Below are positions 1-10,319 of a DNA stretch of 64,000 nucleotides, one piece after another. The notes below the pieces were generated by a model. The model worked only from the letters and a program-made list of their open reading frames with translations. It was not told the DNA's origin and ran no database searches. The translations under genes were made by a program, and so were the position numbers. Within the stretch, counting starts at the first letter, position 1; each line of letters starts with the position of its first letter. This DNA comes from Setomelanomma holmii (lineage: Eukaryota; Ascomycota; Dothideomycetes; Pleosporales; Phaeosphaeriaceae), in NCBI GenBank assembly GCA_010015745.1, contig ML978206.1:62001-126000 (forward strand). Direction: 5' to 3'.

Positions 1-370
1 GAAGTTCAGTTCTCGTATGCATACTGGTACCAAGAGAAGAGGATCTTAGAAAGGATTGCAAAGCAGCAGAACATTGAGCTAGGCTGTGCTGAGGTAGATG
101 CCCGTAAGTCTTGTCGTGGCCTATTCGCAGTTACTGCTCATGCCCACCTACAAATCCGTTCAACAACACTCTAATCTTTGCGTAGTCGGCCAGTTTAATG
201 TGAAAGGTCAGTTAAGTATGTCTACACATCTTGTTGCTCTTTGGCGTCGAGGAAGAGCATGGTTGTCATCCCAGGTCTCAGAAGCCTGGAGGTGGAGGAG
301 CCAATACCGCCCGCTGGACGATTACAGCTCGAGCATGGTGCAGGATGAAAAGGCAGAGCTCTATAACTAG
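1..370 (+). CDS. 3' end of an unidentified gene (partial, cut by window start)
   Basis: An open frame enters from the window edge in frame 1 and encodes about 34 residues rich in charged and aromatic side chains (it begins EVQFSYAYWYQEKRILER). At 104 there is a consensus donor GTAAGT. A branch-like CTAAT near 171 and the acceptor GCGTAG ending at 185 would make an 82 bp intron and join the frame to a second exon ending in TAG at 368-370. If the intron is not real, the frame simply stops at TAA 172-174. I do not recognise the protein; the C-terminal exon is Trp/Arg rich with no known motif. The coding assignment rests only on the open frame and the good donor. Confidence 0.4.
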
Positions 371-1230
371 TAGTCAAATAAGTACCTATACGCGCATTTT
401 GTGAAGCTTGGAGAAGCACATAGAATATTCCAGACGTTACAGTCTATCTACAATACTACCTTCTAACCTATACATGCTACCTATCTGATAGTATCACTCC
501 TCTTGACTAACAGTATCACAAACGATATAAGTTATTTCGCGTTGCTGCGTTTTCGTCGAACTGGAGAACACTGTTCGTGAAATCTGTGCGATGAACGCGG
601 CTTCTTACCGCCTATCTGGCGCTTGTCCCACTCGGCTGGAACTCACTTTCCTGGAAGTCTATGTCGAACCTGTTGGATCCAACAGCGTGACGTGTACGAT
701 ATTCGAGGCTTAGAGCTCCCACAAACAACGTAGTTTAGCTTCATGGGACCCTAGGAGAAAGCGATCGCAACTGATAAGAGCATGTTTCTAGCATCAGCAC
801 CCCATTCCCTGTCGATCTCCTTGAGTCTGACTTTCCGAAAACGAAAAAGTGCGAAGAGGCACAGAAACATTCAATATCTCAACAGTTTCGAAATCCCGGG
901 TCTAGATAATGTAATCTAAATTTCTGTCCAATGATTCACAAGCCACCAACGTGCTGTTTCCCGCAAAGTCTGGGTTGTCGAGTCACGTTAGTGGTGTTCG
1001 GAAATGGCACCCTAGTGGTATTGCGGAGTCGATTTCAAGGCTAGCACATAACCGGCTATATTACCACGAATCCCCTCTAGTAGAGATGCATGAGAGACTT
1101 TGCTGTGCACAAGGGAATTTTTGAATCTCAAGATTGCAAAAATGAGTTCAGGATATGCAGTTTAATTTTCTGTGGGTTATAAGCTTTTCAAAAAACAATA
1201 TCTTTAAAAAATGACTGAATTGTCAAAACT
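371..1230. other. Intergenic stretch, nothing identified
   Basis: No ORF with family resemblance, no RNA gene and no repeat was recognised here. It lies downstream of the partial gene and upstream of a tRNA-like relic. The last 100 bases are A/T-rich with short poly-A runs. Confidence 0.5.
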
Positions 1231-1325
1231 GGGCTTGTGGTTTAGTGGTATAATACTCCCTTAGCATGGGAGTGGTCCGGGGTTCGAGTAAGTTCCCCTC
1301 ACCAAGTTGTGTGTTCGATTCGCAC
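1231..1325 (+). pseudogene. tRNA-Ala(AGC)-like relic with a second T-arm (possible tRNA-derived SINE head)
   Basis: Bases 1231-1291 fold like the 5' three quarters of a tRNA. There is a 7-base acceptor strand GGGCTTG, a D-arm matching the pol III A box (TGGTTTAGTGG, 1238-1248), and a perfect 5-bp anticodon stem CTCCC/GGGAG around the loop TTAGCAT, giving anticodon AGC. The T-arm starts correctly (CGGGGTTCGAGT), but its 3' strand is displaced by extra bases and the 3' acceptor strand does not pair properly. A second, well-formed T-arm-like hairpin (GTGTG TTCGATT CGCAC) follows at 1309-1325, and a T5 run lies at 1383-1387. A working tRNA is unlikely. A decayed tRNA or a tRNA-derived short interspersed element fits better. 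Confidence 0.5.
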
Positions 1326-1642
1326 TCTAACCTTATCACAGTTCCCCGCGAGTCCATCTCACAATGATTGCTTTTGCGACACTTTTTGTCCACGTATGGT
1401 AGTTTCTGGAGGTGTACATGCCCAATATGTGGACCACCTCTCAAAGACCCCTTTTTGACAACTCTTCTGTGTCTAACAGATAAGTTAAATGTCTTTTCGA
1501 ATCATATGATGCGGCATCTAGCTAGGTACAAATGTGACGGTATAAAACACCTTGTATACGGAACGGTACACAAGGTCGGCCTTTTTGTACCGTTACAACA
1601 AAGAATCCCTTCAATACACATGTCTCCGCTCTATTTGCCCTC
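1326..1642. other. Intergenic, T5 run at 1383-1387
   Basis: Contains a run of five T at 1383-1387 that could end a pol III transcript from the tRNA-like relic. Otherwise nothing was recognised. It is the 3' flank of the minus-strand F-box-like gene. Confidence 0.4.
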
Positions 1643-2433
1643 TCAGAACTCCTCTTTTTCCTCCCACTCTTCAGCACGATCCTCCTCGTCCTGCCACGCT
1701 GCCACCTGATATGCACTATTCGGTTCCATCGCTCGCTCTGTAAGTATGGGGAGCACAGCCCGGTTCTTGTATGGACTAGGCTTGATTATGACAGTCAACG
1801 TGCTTATGCATTCCCTGAGTCTGCCTCCAATGTATTCAAGAATTTGCGAGATCCTCATTGCCTCAACGGAATTGATGGGTTCCTCCATGGTGAGACATAT
1901 GTGCAGTTTGTGAGGCTTGTGGGTCAAACTCGGCAATGAAGCACCACGCCAGATCGAGGAGGCGAACCTATTCACAAACGACGTGAGAGCGCTATCTTCG
2001 ATCTTGACGATGTCGAGGGAGTTGCTAAGTTCCCCGGGCATTCCTAAACACGAGTGCAGTTGTTTGATCCTTGCTTTGACTCCTTCAAGGACATTCTCTC
2101 TGAACGGGCGGCATTGAGTTGCACGATGATCCATGATGAGACGTGTTGGCTCCGCGTGCAGCTTTCCCAGCTTCTCTGTGAGGATCGGCTTGATCTCAGT
2201 GTGGACGATGCGGCATAATGCGAGGATCGAAGACTCGATTGACTTGGTAACGAGTATGATCTTGCCGCCATGATCGGACTCGGGTGAATATGTGTGGTGA
2301 CGTGTAGTTACTGCGTGGTTTCTCAGTTTCGCGTCGATGCTTGTGTTGGAAAGAGCTTACTTGGAAGGCGCTCATACACCATCAATGGAATCTCTGCCGG
2401 CAGATCTAAAAAGGAAAAGGGCTGCACGGCCAT
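1643..2433 (-). CDS. F-box-like domain protein (fungal family)
   Basis: Two exons on the minus strand, 2433-2361 and 2310-1643, with a 50 bp intron (GTAAGC..CACGCAG) give 246 residues. The N-terminus carries an F-box-like segment at residues 5-24 (FSFLDLPAEIPLMVYERLP), the hallmark of a large fungal family common in Dothideomycetes. After the intron the sequence continues with the usual beta-rich stretch (SDHGGKIILVTKS) and the helix with ILALCRIVHTEIKPIL. The ATG at 2433 was chosen because it immediately precedes the F-box; the frame upstream of it looks non-coding. The C-terminus is very acidic (EEDRAEEWEEKEEF). Family members are thought to be SCF-type substrate adaptors, but the target is unknown. 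Function is inferred from the N-terminus only. Confidence 0.72.
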
Positions 2434-2850
2434 CGTGGTCCGAACAAAAGGTGGTCGCGATTGTCGTATAGATTGAGAAGGAAGGTTCACAGAAAGTAAG
2501 GGCAACTTGATTGCCGCAAGGTCAGTGTTGATATGCGTGTAACCAACTGCGGGGTCGCTGCAGGACTGCAGGAGTGCTCTGAAATCCAATGCAGACAGCG
2601 ACGAAGAAGCAGTAACAGGTTCTAGTACCAGGATTCGCACCAAACGGTCAAACGAGCCGTATCATGCACAGGGAAGGCGCGATCGCAAGTCAAGGTGAGA
2701 GTGACAAACATTCTTGTATTTTGTTGCATGCTCGTGTGTCCAACAAGGACGTGGTATCATCCATTTTCCGTGCTGCCGTCCTGGCAGGCACTTTCTCCAA
2801 ACGCCTTAAAATGCAGGTATTGAAAACGCCCGTATGTGTAAGATCGTTAT
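2434..2850. other. Intergenic between two minus-strand genes
   Basis: Promoter side of the F-box-like gene and 3' flank of the DUF2423 gene. No coding or RNA feature was recognised. Confidence 0.4.
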
Positions 2851-3512
2851 TCATCGTCGCTTGTTGACGCGGCCACCGGTGAAGGGCTTGAGCGCACCCT
2901 TGCCTCGCGAGGTCGGGAAGGTCATCCTGTTCTGCGGCTTCCGGCGCAGCTGCTTCTTCGACTGGCTCTTGTCCTTGTTCGACCGCTTCTTCGCAGCAGT
3001 CTTTGCTGCACCATCGACTTCCATGTCTGTCAGGTCACTGTTAGCCTTTGGTTCTCACTCAACCAGTGTGGTGGAAGTGGGTCAAAGGCAATCTTGAGGT
3101 CTCCTTCCTCGTCAAAGCCGACAATGTCAGAGCACAACCCCAGGTAAAAGCAGAGATCTCGCGTCTCGCAGTTCTCTTGTGCAGGGTCTACCTCTGGAGG
3201 AGAGGAATCGGACAGGGAGTGTGGTATGGGAGTTGTCAGGAAAGACGAACCTTTAGGGAAATCATCCTCCTTGGTTGCATCTGTGGTGGTAGCTATACAA
3301 ATGTTAGTCCTTACGTGTAAAGCTGTGTTGACATCAAACTCACAGTCTTCGGCAGTGTCCATTTCAGTCTTCTCGGGCTTGGGCTGCTGGATTGTCGCGA
3401 GCAGCTTTGCGTGTATGCGCTCGGCACGGGCTTTTTCGACGGGTCCAAAGACGCGAGCCCTCAACTTTGTGTGGTTCACCTTCTTGCTGCTTGCGCGTGC
3501 GCTTTTGGCCAT
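2851..3512 (-). CDS. DUF2423 small basic nucleolar/ribosome-associated protein
   Basis: Three exons (3512-3344, 3292-3251, 3026-2851) give a 128-residue protein. The N-terminus, MAKSARASSKKVNHTKLRAR followed by VFGPVEKARAERIHAKL, is the DUF2423 signature, in the same family as yeast YBL028C (a nucleolar protein linked to ribosome biogenesis). The C-terminus is strongly basic and ends in the typical MTFPTSRGKG..KPFTGGRVNKRR. Intron 1 (51 bp, GTGAGT..GTATAG) is a multiple of three without a stop, so the frame reads through it. Intron 2 (224 bp, donor GTTCGT, acceptor CTGACAG) is long for this window and has a weak donor, so that junction is the least certain part. The family match at both ends is clear. 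Confidence 0.78.
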
Positions 3513-4048
3513 GGTGTGAGAGGCTGTGTGTTTTCCTGGGTGGTTGTTTTGGAGTAAATGCGGATTTGGGGAGTAACTTCGTGGTAAGGTTGTTGGAGTG
3601 GGGAATGTCGAGGCATAGAAATTTTGGTGGCGGCCGGGCTAGTTATCGATTGCTCGGCCGTGCGTTTATGCCCTAGTGACGCTGACTTTGCGACGACAAG
3701 CTGTCGAAGCACACGCGCGAGAGCCGCCGGGCCCGTCGACGGCGATATAACCTCTCCCGGTGCGCACTGAGACGCCAGCCTGCTTGCTGTCTGCCTCTAC
3801 CTGCGCCGTGTGTGTGTCGCTTGTGTAGTGTACCACATTTTGGGAAGTCGCGATTAACGTCGGACCGCTGGAAGCAGGAACCTCACGATCTCAGAGATAT
3901 TCGCCCTTCACGCGCGCTCTCACTTTCTGCCACCCACTAGAAGCACCCATAACTACAGCCCCAATGCTCCACCGAACAGACATATTCTGGTAGCGTCTTA
4001 CTCCACGACTGCCACCACCCACCGCTCGACCCGCAACTGCCTCCGACC
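3513..4048. promoter_or_regulatory. Divergent promoter region, DUF2423 gene / Siz gene
   Basis: A 536 bp interval between two divergently transcribed genes, so it must hold both promoters. There is a pyrimidine-rich stretch before the Siz start. No specific binding site could be assigned with confidence. Confidence 0.45.
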
Positions 4049-6213
4049 ATGGCGTCCAGCCTGCAGCAGCTGGCTGCCACCATAACCGAGCGCTCGAGGA
4101 CACTCATCAACAACGATCTGAAGAAGATCTGCAAAGAGGAGGGCACGTCGCAGACGGGCAACAAGGCCGCTCTGCAGAACCGCGTTATTGGGCGTATGTG
4201 CTCCTGCTTCACCTGAGGACGAGATTACTAGCCTTCTGCGCATAGACTGACCTCACCCTCACTAGTCATCACCAATGCCGTCTTTAAGAGCGACGTAGAA
4301 GGTTTACGGCGCCTGCAGTATCGCGTGCAACACCACGGCGAGGCACCTCCAGCCGCGGCCAGCAGTAGCCCCGCGGCTCCTTCCTACCCGCAACCACCTG
4401 CACCAGCGGCGAATGGATACAGTATGGCGAACGCGAACGGCTATCAGAGCAACGCATCATATCCCTCATACCAACAACCTCACGTGCCGCCCCGTACGCC
4501 TCTCGTTTCGCAGCATTGACCAGGATACGGAACTAAGAGTGACTAGGACCTCAGTACTTCTTCAAAGACAGCCCCTTCTTCGAGATCCGTGATCTGCTGA
4601 TGAGCAATATTGCGCTGGAAGGTGAGAGCGATTCATCGTCTTATGAGGTGTGTCGCTGACCACTATAGCATCCCCAAGCCACCGCCAGAACTGCACAAGA
4701 AACCTCATACTGAACGAGACGGTATGCGCACGCTTAAAGTCTGATCAATCGCTGCGACTGCTACTCTTCGGCGCGCTGGAGCAGCCTCTCTCACCCTTCA
4801 CACGCTTGGATATTGCCTTCCCTTCGCAGATCGAGGTGCGAATTAACACAGACGAGGTCAAGGCCAACTTCAAAGGCCTGAAGAACAAACCTGGGTCCAC
4901 GCGGCCGGCAGATATCACAGATCAAGTGCGCAAAAGTCCGGCCAATTACCGCAATAGCGTCGTCATCACCTACGCCTTGACGCAAAAGGCAAGTCAGCCA
5001 CAGGAGGTTTCTTATCCCCAGTCAAATTAAACCAAGAGGACTTCGTACTAACAGCGAATCTAGAAGTACAATCTCTTCATCTATATGGTGAAGAAATTCT
5101 CTGTTGGTGAGCTGACACAGCGGATCAAGCACCGAAATGTCACAACCAGGCAGTCTGTGCTCAATGAGATGATGAAGAAGGCCAACGATCCGGACATCGA
5201 AGTCGGATCAAGCGTCATGTCTTTGAAAGACCCAATCTCTACATTACGCATAACCACACCTGTCAGGTCGACAGTTTGTACACACAACCAGTGCTTTGAT
5301 GCCGAGTCTTTCCTACAACTCCAGGAGCAGGCACCAACTTGGACATGTCCAATCTGCAACAAAACGATATCCTACGAAGGCCTTGCGGTCGACCAGTACG
5401 TGGAGGAGATCTTGAGCAAAGTCCGGAACGCCGACCAGGTCACCATCCAGCCCAATGGCCAGTGGTCACTGGAAAAGGAGCCATCCCCACCAAGAAGAAA
5501 CGGTTCCAGCGCGCACGACGACAGTGACGACGAGTTGGTCGAGATTGCAGACTATCGTGATCGTGTCACGGCCATCAAAAGCGAAGCTGCGCCCACGCCC
5601 GTGTCGCTCACCACGCCGCCTGCGCCATCCAGGGAGACCTCGACAGCCCCGCGATCAGGGAACAAGAGGACATCAGAGGTGGTTGACTTGACGCTGAGCG
5701 ATGATGATGAGCCGGTGAGGCCAGCTAAGAAGGTAGCGTACCATGCCCCCAGCAGCATCCCAGACCCATCCCGCCGGTATCAGCTACCTCCCCTATCGCA
5801 TGCTGCAGCACATAGCCGACCTATGCCACCTGCCTATCACAACTCTCATCCAAGTCGGCCTAATTATCCTCGCCCGCCTTCTACTCCACCTGATCGCTCT
5901 TCATACGGGTCTTACCGCCCTCCGCCACTGAACACACGGCCATCCTACCCTGGACCAGGTACATCTCAGTATCCAACCTACCTTGGTTCTTCTTCCTCTT
6001 GATCTTTGTTTCTCGCGATATTGTTTGTTTTCTTGCTCCTGTATGACTATTGTTTCCTAGCTGACCCTCCCTTTGCTTCATAGGGTAGAGTCAGAGCCAG
6101 ACCCATTGCCGGCGCTGGAGCCGGAACTCCTAACTCAGAGACCTCCTAGCAAGACTCTGCAGAGGCTTCGAGATATGGTCGCCGGTCTTCGTAAGAAGTC
6201 GTCCTGGGACTGA
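4049..6213 (+). CDS. Siz/PIAS-type SUMO E3 ligase (SAP, PINIT, SP-RING)
   Basis: Exons: 4049-4193, 4266-4493, 4547-4621, 4669-4988, 5064-about 5968, about 6084-6213. The protein transfers SUMO from the E2 Ubc9 to substrates in the nucleus. An N-terminal SAP-like helix pair (residues about 11-48) is followed by a Pro/Ala linker, a PINIT domain (about 125-280, including QYFFKDSPFFEIRDLL) and an SP-RING at about 310-358, with Cys/His ligands in STVCTHNQCF and WTCPICNK. A SUMO-interacting motif VVDLTLSDDDE follows. Intron 4 (4989-5063) has a GC donor (AAG|GCAAGT) and a perfect TACTAAC branch site. The 3' end is ambiguous: the frame stops at 6002 if unspliced, but a CTGAC branch and TTCATAG acceptor (6083) lead to a coding-like exon ending at 6213 (about 600 aa). 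The exact last donor is uncertain. Confidence 0.88.
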
Positions 6214-6718
6214 ACTCGTCTCCATCTCATTCTTCATTCTCTCTTCATCTAGCAAGGACTTAGCGCGAGGCGTTTGGGAACCGCATCTATGGACCTTGGC
6301 ACTGACACGAACTGGACATTTGGGATACCACCGCATGCATTTTGTCGGATTTTCATGACTGGCAGAATTTGGCTGCGCTAGTGCGGCATGAGGCAGAGGG
6401 CACATGGCAAAAGAGTGTGAACGAGAATGGAGATGAAGGAGAGAAGTAAGCGCGCGTATGTAGAGCTATTGATGGGCTCGAATAATACGAAATCACAACT
6501 ACACGAAACAAGGCTGGGTCTAACAGCGTACCTCCCGGAATACAGCCGAGCTTCAATATTTCCCTAAACACGGCAACTAATGGATGGCAAATGCGTATAT
6601 GCCAAGCTTGCAGATGTCTTCATGCATTCATCTCTACATCTAGGAACGAATCCGTGCTATGCTAAATCTATGCCAACGCTATGCATCAACAATCATGTCA
6701 TATCGTCCAAAGCTAACT
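6214..6718. other. Convergent intergenic region, Siz gene / MBOAT gene
   Basis: Lies between the 3' ends of two convergent genes, so it should hold both poly(A) regions. No other feature was recognised. Confidence 0.5.
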
Positions 6719-8356
6719 TCAGAATGCAATCCCAGTAGTCCACCAGCTCTCTCCATGATGCCATCTCACCAACTCATCCAGACCGCCCCAACACCACCAA
6801 CCGTCTCTCGCATCTGCGCCAAAACCCAAGCCACGGAATACTGAGATGGGAATTGGTTCGAACAACCACACGCCGCCTTGCGCGAAATCGTTGCAGAGCA
6901 AGTGACCGGTATGATAGAACCATACATGAACATACACCAACGCCCAGGTCTGAATGAGGCGATTTGGTACTTGGTGCTGCAGGCCTAGTGGACGAAAGGC
7001 TCTTGTAAGGACCGTCTCGACAAAAATCCCCACCGCCTGGAGCAAGAAGAACACTATCGGTCCCCTAAAAGGCCGCGTCCGTCCCGCACACGTCCAACTC
7101 CCACTCGCATGAACAATCCCACTCAGCGCGAACGCTACACCCAACTGCAGCGCCTTCGCCTTGCCACTCTTCCTATCCCATCCCATGCGCTCAAGCACCA
7201 CGCGACTGGGCTCCGCGAACGCGAACCGGAACGTCTGGTGCCACCAGCTGCCCCACCACCCGGCTAAGCCCTTGTCTAGCACGACGGAATAGGACGCCCA
7301 TGTCTCGGGGTACATGAAGGGCTCTGCGCGCGCGCCGAGGAGTCGGGGACCGAGGATGCCGGAGAAGAATAGGGGTCCAAGGGAGAAGATTGTTTGCAGG
7401 GCTTGTTTGACGGCGAGCATGGAGAGGGTGAGGCGGTAGATGTGTGTCCAGATGGGATGTCCGTGGATGACATTGAACGGCAAGTACGATGGGGGGAGAC
7501 GGTCTGTCAAGCCCCAGAAGTACGGGTCGTGCATCATTGTTGTTTTGAGGAAGTCGAGAACAAGATACCCTATGATGAGCGTTTTGAGATTGGCGCGAAG
7601 TAGTGCGGCGCGTGTGGGGTACAGCTGGACTTGTCCTGTGTGTACGTGATTCGAGGATTTGGGTACGATTGCGCCGGAGTTGCGATACAGTTGTTCTTGA
7701 ATATGCTTAGGGGGTGGAGGGAGAGCAGAGGTGCGCCAGTTCCAGCCTACGCCGCGGAAGTTGCAGAAGATGTCGCAGACCCAGTCCAAGCGTTCGATGA
7801 AAGGCATGTAAGGGTATGACTGCCATGCGAATTGGCCGTAGCGGGAAGCTGGGCCCAGCTGGCCTTCAGTGATTTCGTGGTTTATGGTGTTGTGGCGTTT
7901 CTCGTCCTGGGCTTTAGAGGTATTATTCACGTCCTTCGAGATAATGTGGCTTGGAGTAGAGCTTCGAAAGGCACCTTCCAATCTTTCGATCCTGCAGAAG
8001 TCGGTTTGTGCGTCGTTACAGATGAGGATGGCGGATATCCAGCAGACGCTCCAGGCACTTATTAGACCAATTCCAAGAGCTGTGGCCATTCCCTTTGCTC
8101 TTGTGTACAGTATGGTATATGTTGCGAACGCCGTGATCCACGCAAATGCTAAGTACCGGCACTTCTCGAGCCATGGTCGGTTTTGATGCGGTATCAAAAG
8201 ATACACAATGACAACGACTGCACCAAACGTCCCCCACGGATACAGAAATGGTTGATAATCTCCCGCCGCGATTGCTTTGTCATATTGTTTGTAGTAGTGC
8301 TCTATGAGATCGTGGTGTGACTGTGGCCAAGGTCCTTTCCGGAAGGCGCTCAACAT
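6719..8356 (-). CDS. Wax-synthase-like MBOAT acyltransferase
   Basis: A single uninterrupted frame of 545 residues, starting at an ATG with no in-frame alternative nearby. It is a polytopic membrane protein with hydrophobic segments near residues 40-60, 70-90, 92-112, 260-275, 315-345, 400-420, 430-450 and 465-485. The wax-synthase-type membrane-bound O-acyltransferase core is visible: WWGSWWHQTFR, then SGIVHASGSW with the expected catalytic histidine, followed by HVWFYHTGHLL. Fungal members transfer acyl groups to lipids, sterols or secondary metabolites in the ER; the Tri7-type acetyltransferases belong here. No biosynthetic core gene lies nearby, so a substrate cannot be inferred from context. 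Confidence 0.85.
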   Translation of the reverse strand: MLSAFRKGPWPQSHHDLIEHYYKQYDKAIAAGDYQPFLYPWGTFGAVVVIVYLLIPHQNRPWLEKCRYLAFAWITAFATYTILYTRAKGMATALGIGLISAWSVCWISAILICNDAQTDFCRIERLEGAFRSSTPSHIISKDVNNTSKAQDEKRHNTINHEITEGQLGPASRYGQFAWQSYPYMPFIERLDWVCDIFCNFRGVGWNWRTSALPPPPKHIQEQLYRNSGAIVPKSSNHVHTGQVQLYPTRAALLRANLKTLIIGYLVLDFLKTTMMHDPYFWGLTDRLPPSYLPFNVIHGHPIWTHIYRLTLSMLAVKQALQTIFSLGPLFFSGILGPRLLGARAEPFMYPETWASYSVVLDKGLAGWWGSWWHQTFRFAFAEPSRVVLERMGWDRKSGKAKALQLGVAFALSGIVHASGSWTCAGRTRPFRGPIVFFLLQAVGIFVETVLTRAFRPLGLQHQVPNRLIQTWALVYVHVWFYHTGHLLCNDFAQGGVWLFEPIPISVFRGLGFGADARDGWWCWGGLDELVRWHHGESWWTTGIAF

Positions 8357-8663
8357 CGCAGGATTCAGAAAAAGACGGGAGAGAAGAGAAATCCGTGTTC
8401 AAGACAGCATTGCAAAGAAACAAGGGCGAATATGTACAATGAACAAGCTTTCCTGTGGCGCGTGTCTCAACTTGTGAGTGCTAGGATGACGCAGTCGATC
8501 TTGCATGTCGCTAAATGTGACGCTAAGCTCAAAGCGAAGTAGCGGGACAGTGCAATACCAAACCTCTTCCATCGTGATACTGTTGGCCCACGAGCGCGCC
8601 TCAAGTGGAGCTTCACTTGCCTTTCTTTTGACCCATACTCTCGATATTGTACAACCGCCAAAA
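8357..8663. promoter_or_regulatory. Divergent promoter region, MBOAT / DRG2
   Basis: A 307 bp interval between the start of the MBOAT gene (-) and the start of the DRG2 gene (+). Both promoters must be here. No clear element was identified. Confidence 0.4.
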
Positions 8664-10125
8664 ATGGTGAACATTACAGAGAAGATCAAGGAGTAGGAAG
8701 ACTGCTCAAATCTGAGTTTGCTTGTCGCTAACGCCCCACTAGGATCGAGGAGGAAATGAGGAAGACGCAGAGTAAGTACAATATCAAGCTCTCAGTGATA
8801 CAGAGTACTTACATACCGTAGAGAATAAGGCGACAGGTACGCGAGACCGCCATAAGTGCCTCAAGCGCTCAAATTTGGCCATCACGTGCTAACAGCACAC
8901 TCAAGAATACCATCTTGGTCTACTAAAAGGGTACGAGGCGTGAAGGAAACGGTCCCCAGCTGTAGGCTGATTACAGAATAGCAAACTTGCACGATATCGC
9001 GCACAGCTTCTCGAACCAGGTCCAGGAGGAGCAGGAGGCGGCGGCACAGGTTTCGATGTCTCCAAGTCCGGCGATGCGCGTATAGCGCTCGTTGGCTTCC
9101 CTTCAGTCGGCAAATCCACTTTCCTCTCTCGTGTCACCAAAACCAAATCAGAAGCGGCAGCTTACGCTTTCACTACCTTGACTGCGATCCCCGGTGTGCT
9201 GGAGTATGGCGGTGCCGAAATTCAAGTCCTGGATTTACCTGGTATCATCGAGGGTGCAGCGGAAGGCAAGGGAAGAGGAAGACAAGTTATCAGCGCAGCC
9301 AAGACGAGTGATCTCATTTGTATGATTCTTGATGCCACGAAGAAGGCTGAGCAAAGACGACTGCTAGAAGCTGAACTGGAAGCGGTCGGCATAAGACTGA
9401 ACCGCGAGCCGCCGTGAGTTACCCAGCGAGCCAGAAAGCTTGCTACTAATTTCGTCGAGCTCTTTGTACTGATCATAGAAAAGGAACATCTACCTCAAAC
9501 CCAAAAAGGCAGGCGGCATGAAAATCAGCTTCGCCACGCCGTCCAAGAAGCTCGACGAGAAGATGGTCTACAACATCCTCAAAGACTACAAGATGCTCAA
9601 TTGCGAAGTCTTGATTCGTGACGAAAATGCCACCGTCGACGACTTCATTGACACCATCATGAAGGACCACCGCAAATACATCAAGTGTCTATACGTCTAC
9701 AACAAAGTCGACAGCATCGGAATACCGCATCTCGATGAGCTGGCACGCGAGCCTCACACCGTTGTCATGAGCTGTGAGTTGGATCTGGGGATTCAGGATG
9801 TGGTGGAAAGATGTTGGAAGGAATTGGCGTTGATTCGGATTTACACGTAAGCCACACCTTTACATACCCTCCTCGCTTTGGAGTGAGGTCCGGATACTGA
9901 CATGGTATCAGTAAGCGGAAAGGTATCGACCCAGACTTCAGCGAAGCACTTATCGTACGCAGCGGCAGCACTATCGAAGACGTATGCGATCAGATCCACC
10001 GCACGCTCAAGGAAACGTTCAAGTACGCGCTTGTCTGGGGCGCGAGTGCGCGACACGTGCCGCAACGAGTGGGACTGGGTCACTTTGTCGCGGACGAGGA
10101 TGTTGTGAGTATAGTTGCGAAGTGA
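8664..10125 (+). CDS. rbg2: Developmentally regulated GTP-binding protein 2 (DRG2/Rbg2)
   Basis: Seven exons: 8664-8692, 8743-8771, 8822-8836, 8906-8930, 8982-9413, 9484-9846, 9912-10125, giving 368 residues, the family's usual length. It is a cytosolic translation-associated GTPase of the Obg/DRG class, acting with a Gir2/DFRP2-type partner. The N-terminal helix (EIEEEMRKTQKNKATEYHLG) is followed by G1 GFPSVGKST at 70-78, G3 DLPG at 116-119, G4 NKVD, and a C-terminal TGS domain containing TFKYALVWG. The segments GDARIALVGFPSVGKSTFLS and NIYLKPKK match DRG2 rather than DRG1. The first four exons are only 29, 29, 15 and 25 bp. The frame is restored exactly at every junction, which supports the model. 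The intron 3 acceptor (TCAAG) and intron 5 acceptor (AAAAG) are weak but required by the frame. Confidence 0.93.
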
Positions 10126-10319
10126 GTGGGTGAGCAAGTCGTGCGATGAAAGAGCGTGACGGAGTAGCAAACGCAGTGAAGATACTTAGTATTCAGTCAC
10201 TTCTCAAGAGACTCTATCAGATCCGTTTACCCTGCCCCTGAAGCCGGTATCTGCCAGCTGTTCCTTCTCATCGTTGCGTTGTCTTAGTCTACCTACTCAG
10301 TCAGTCTGCTGTATCAAAA

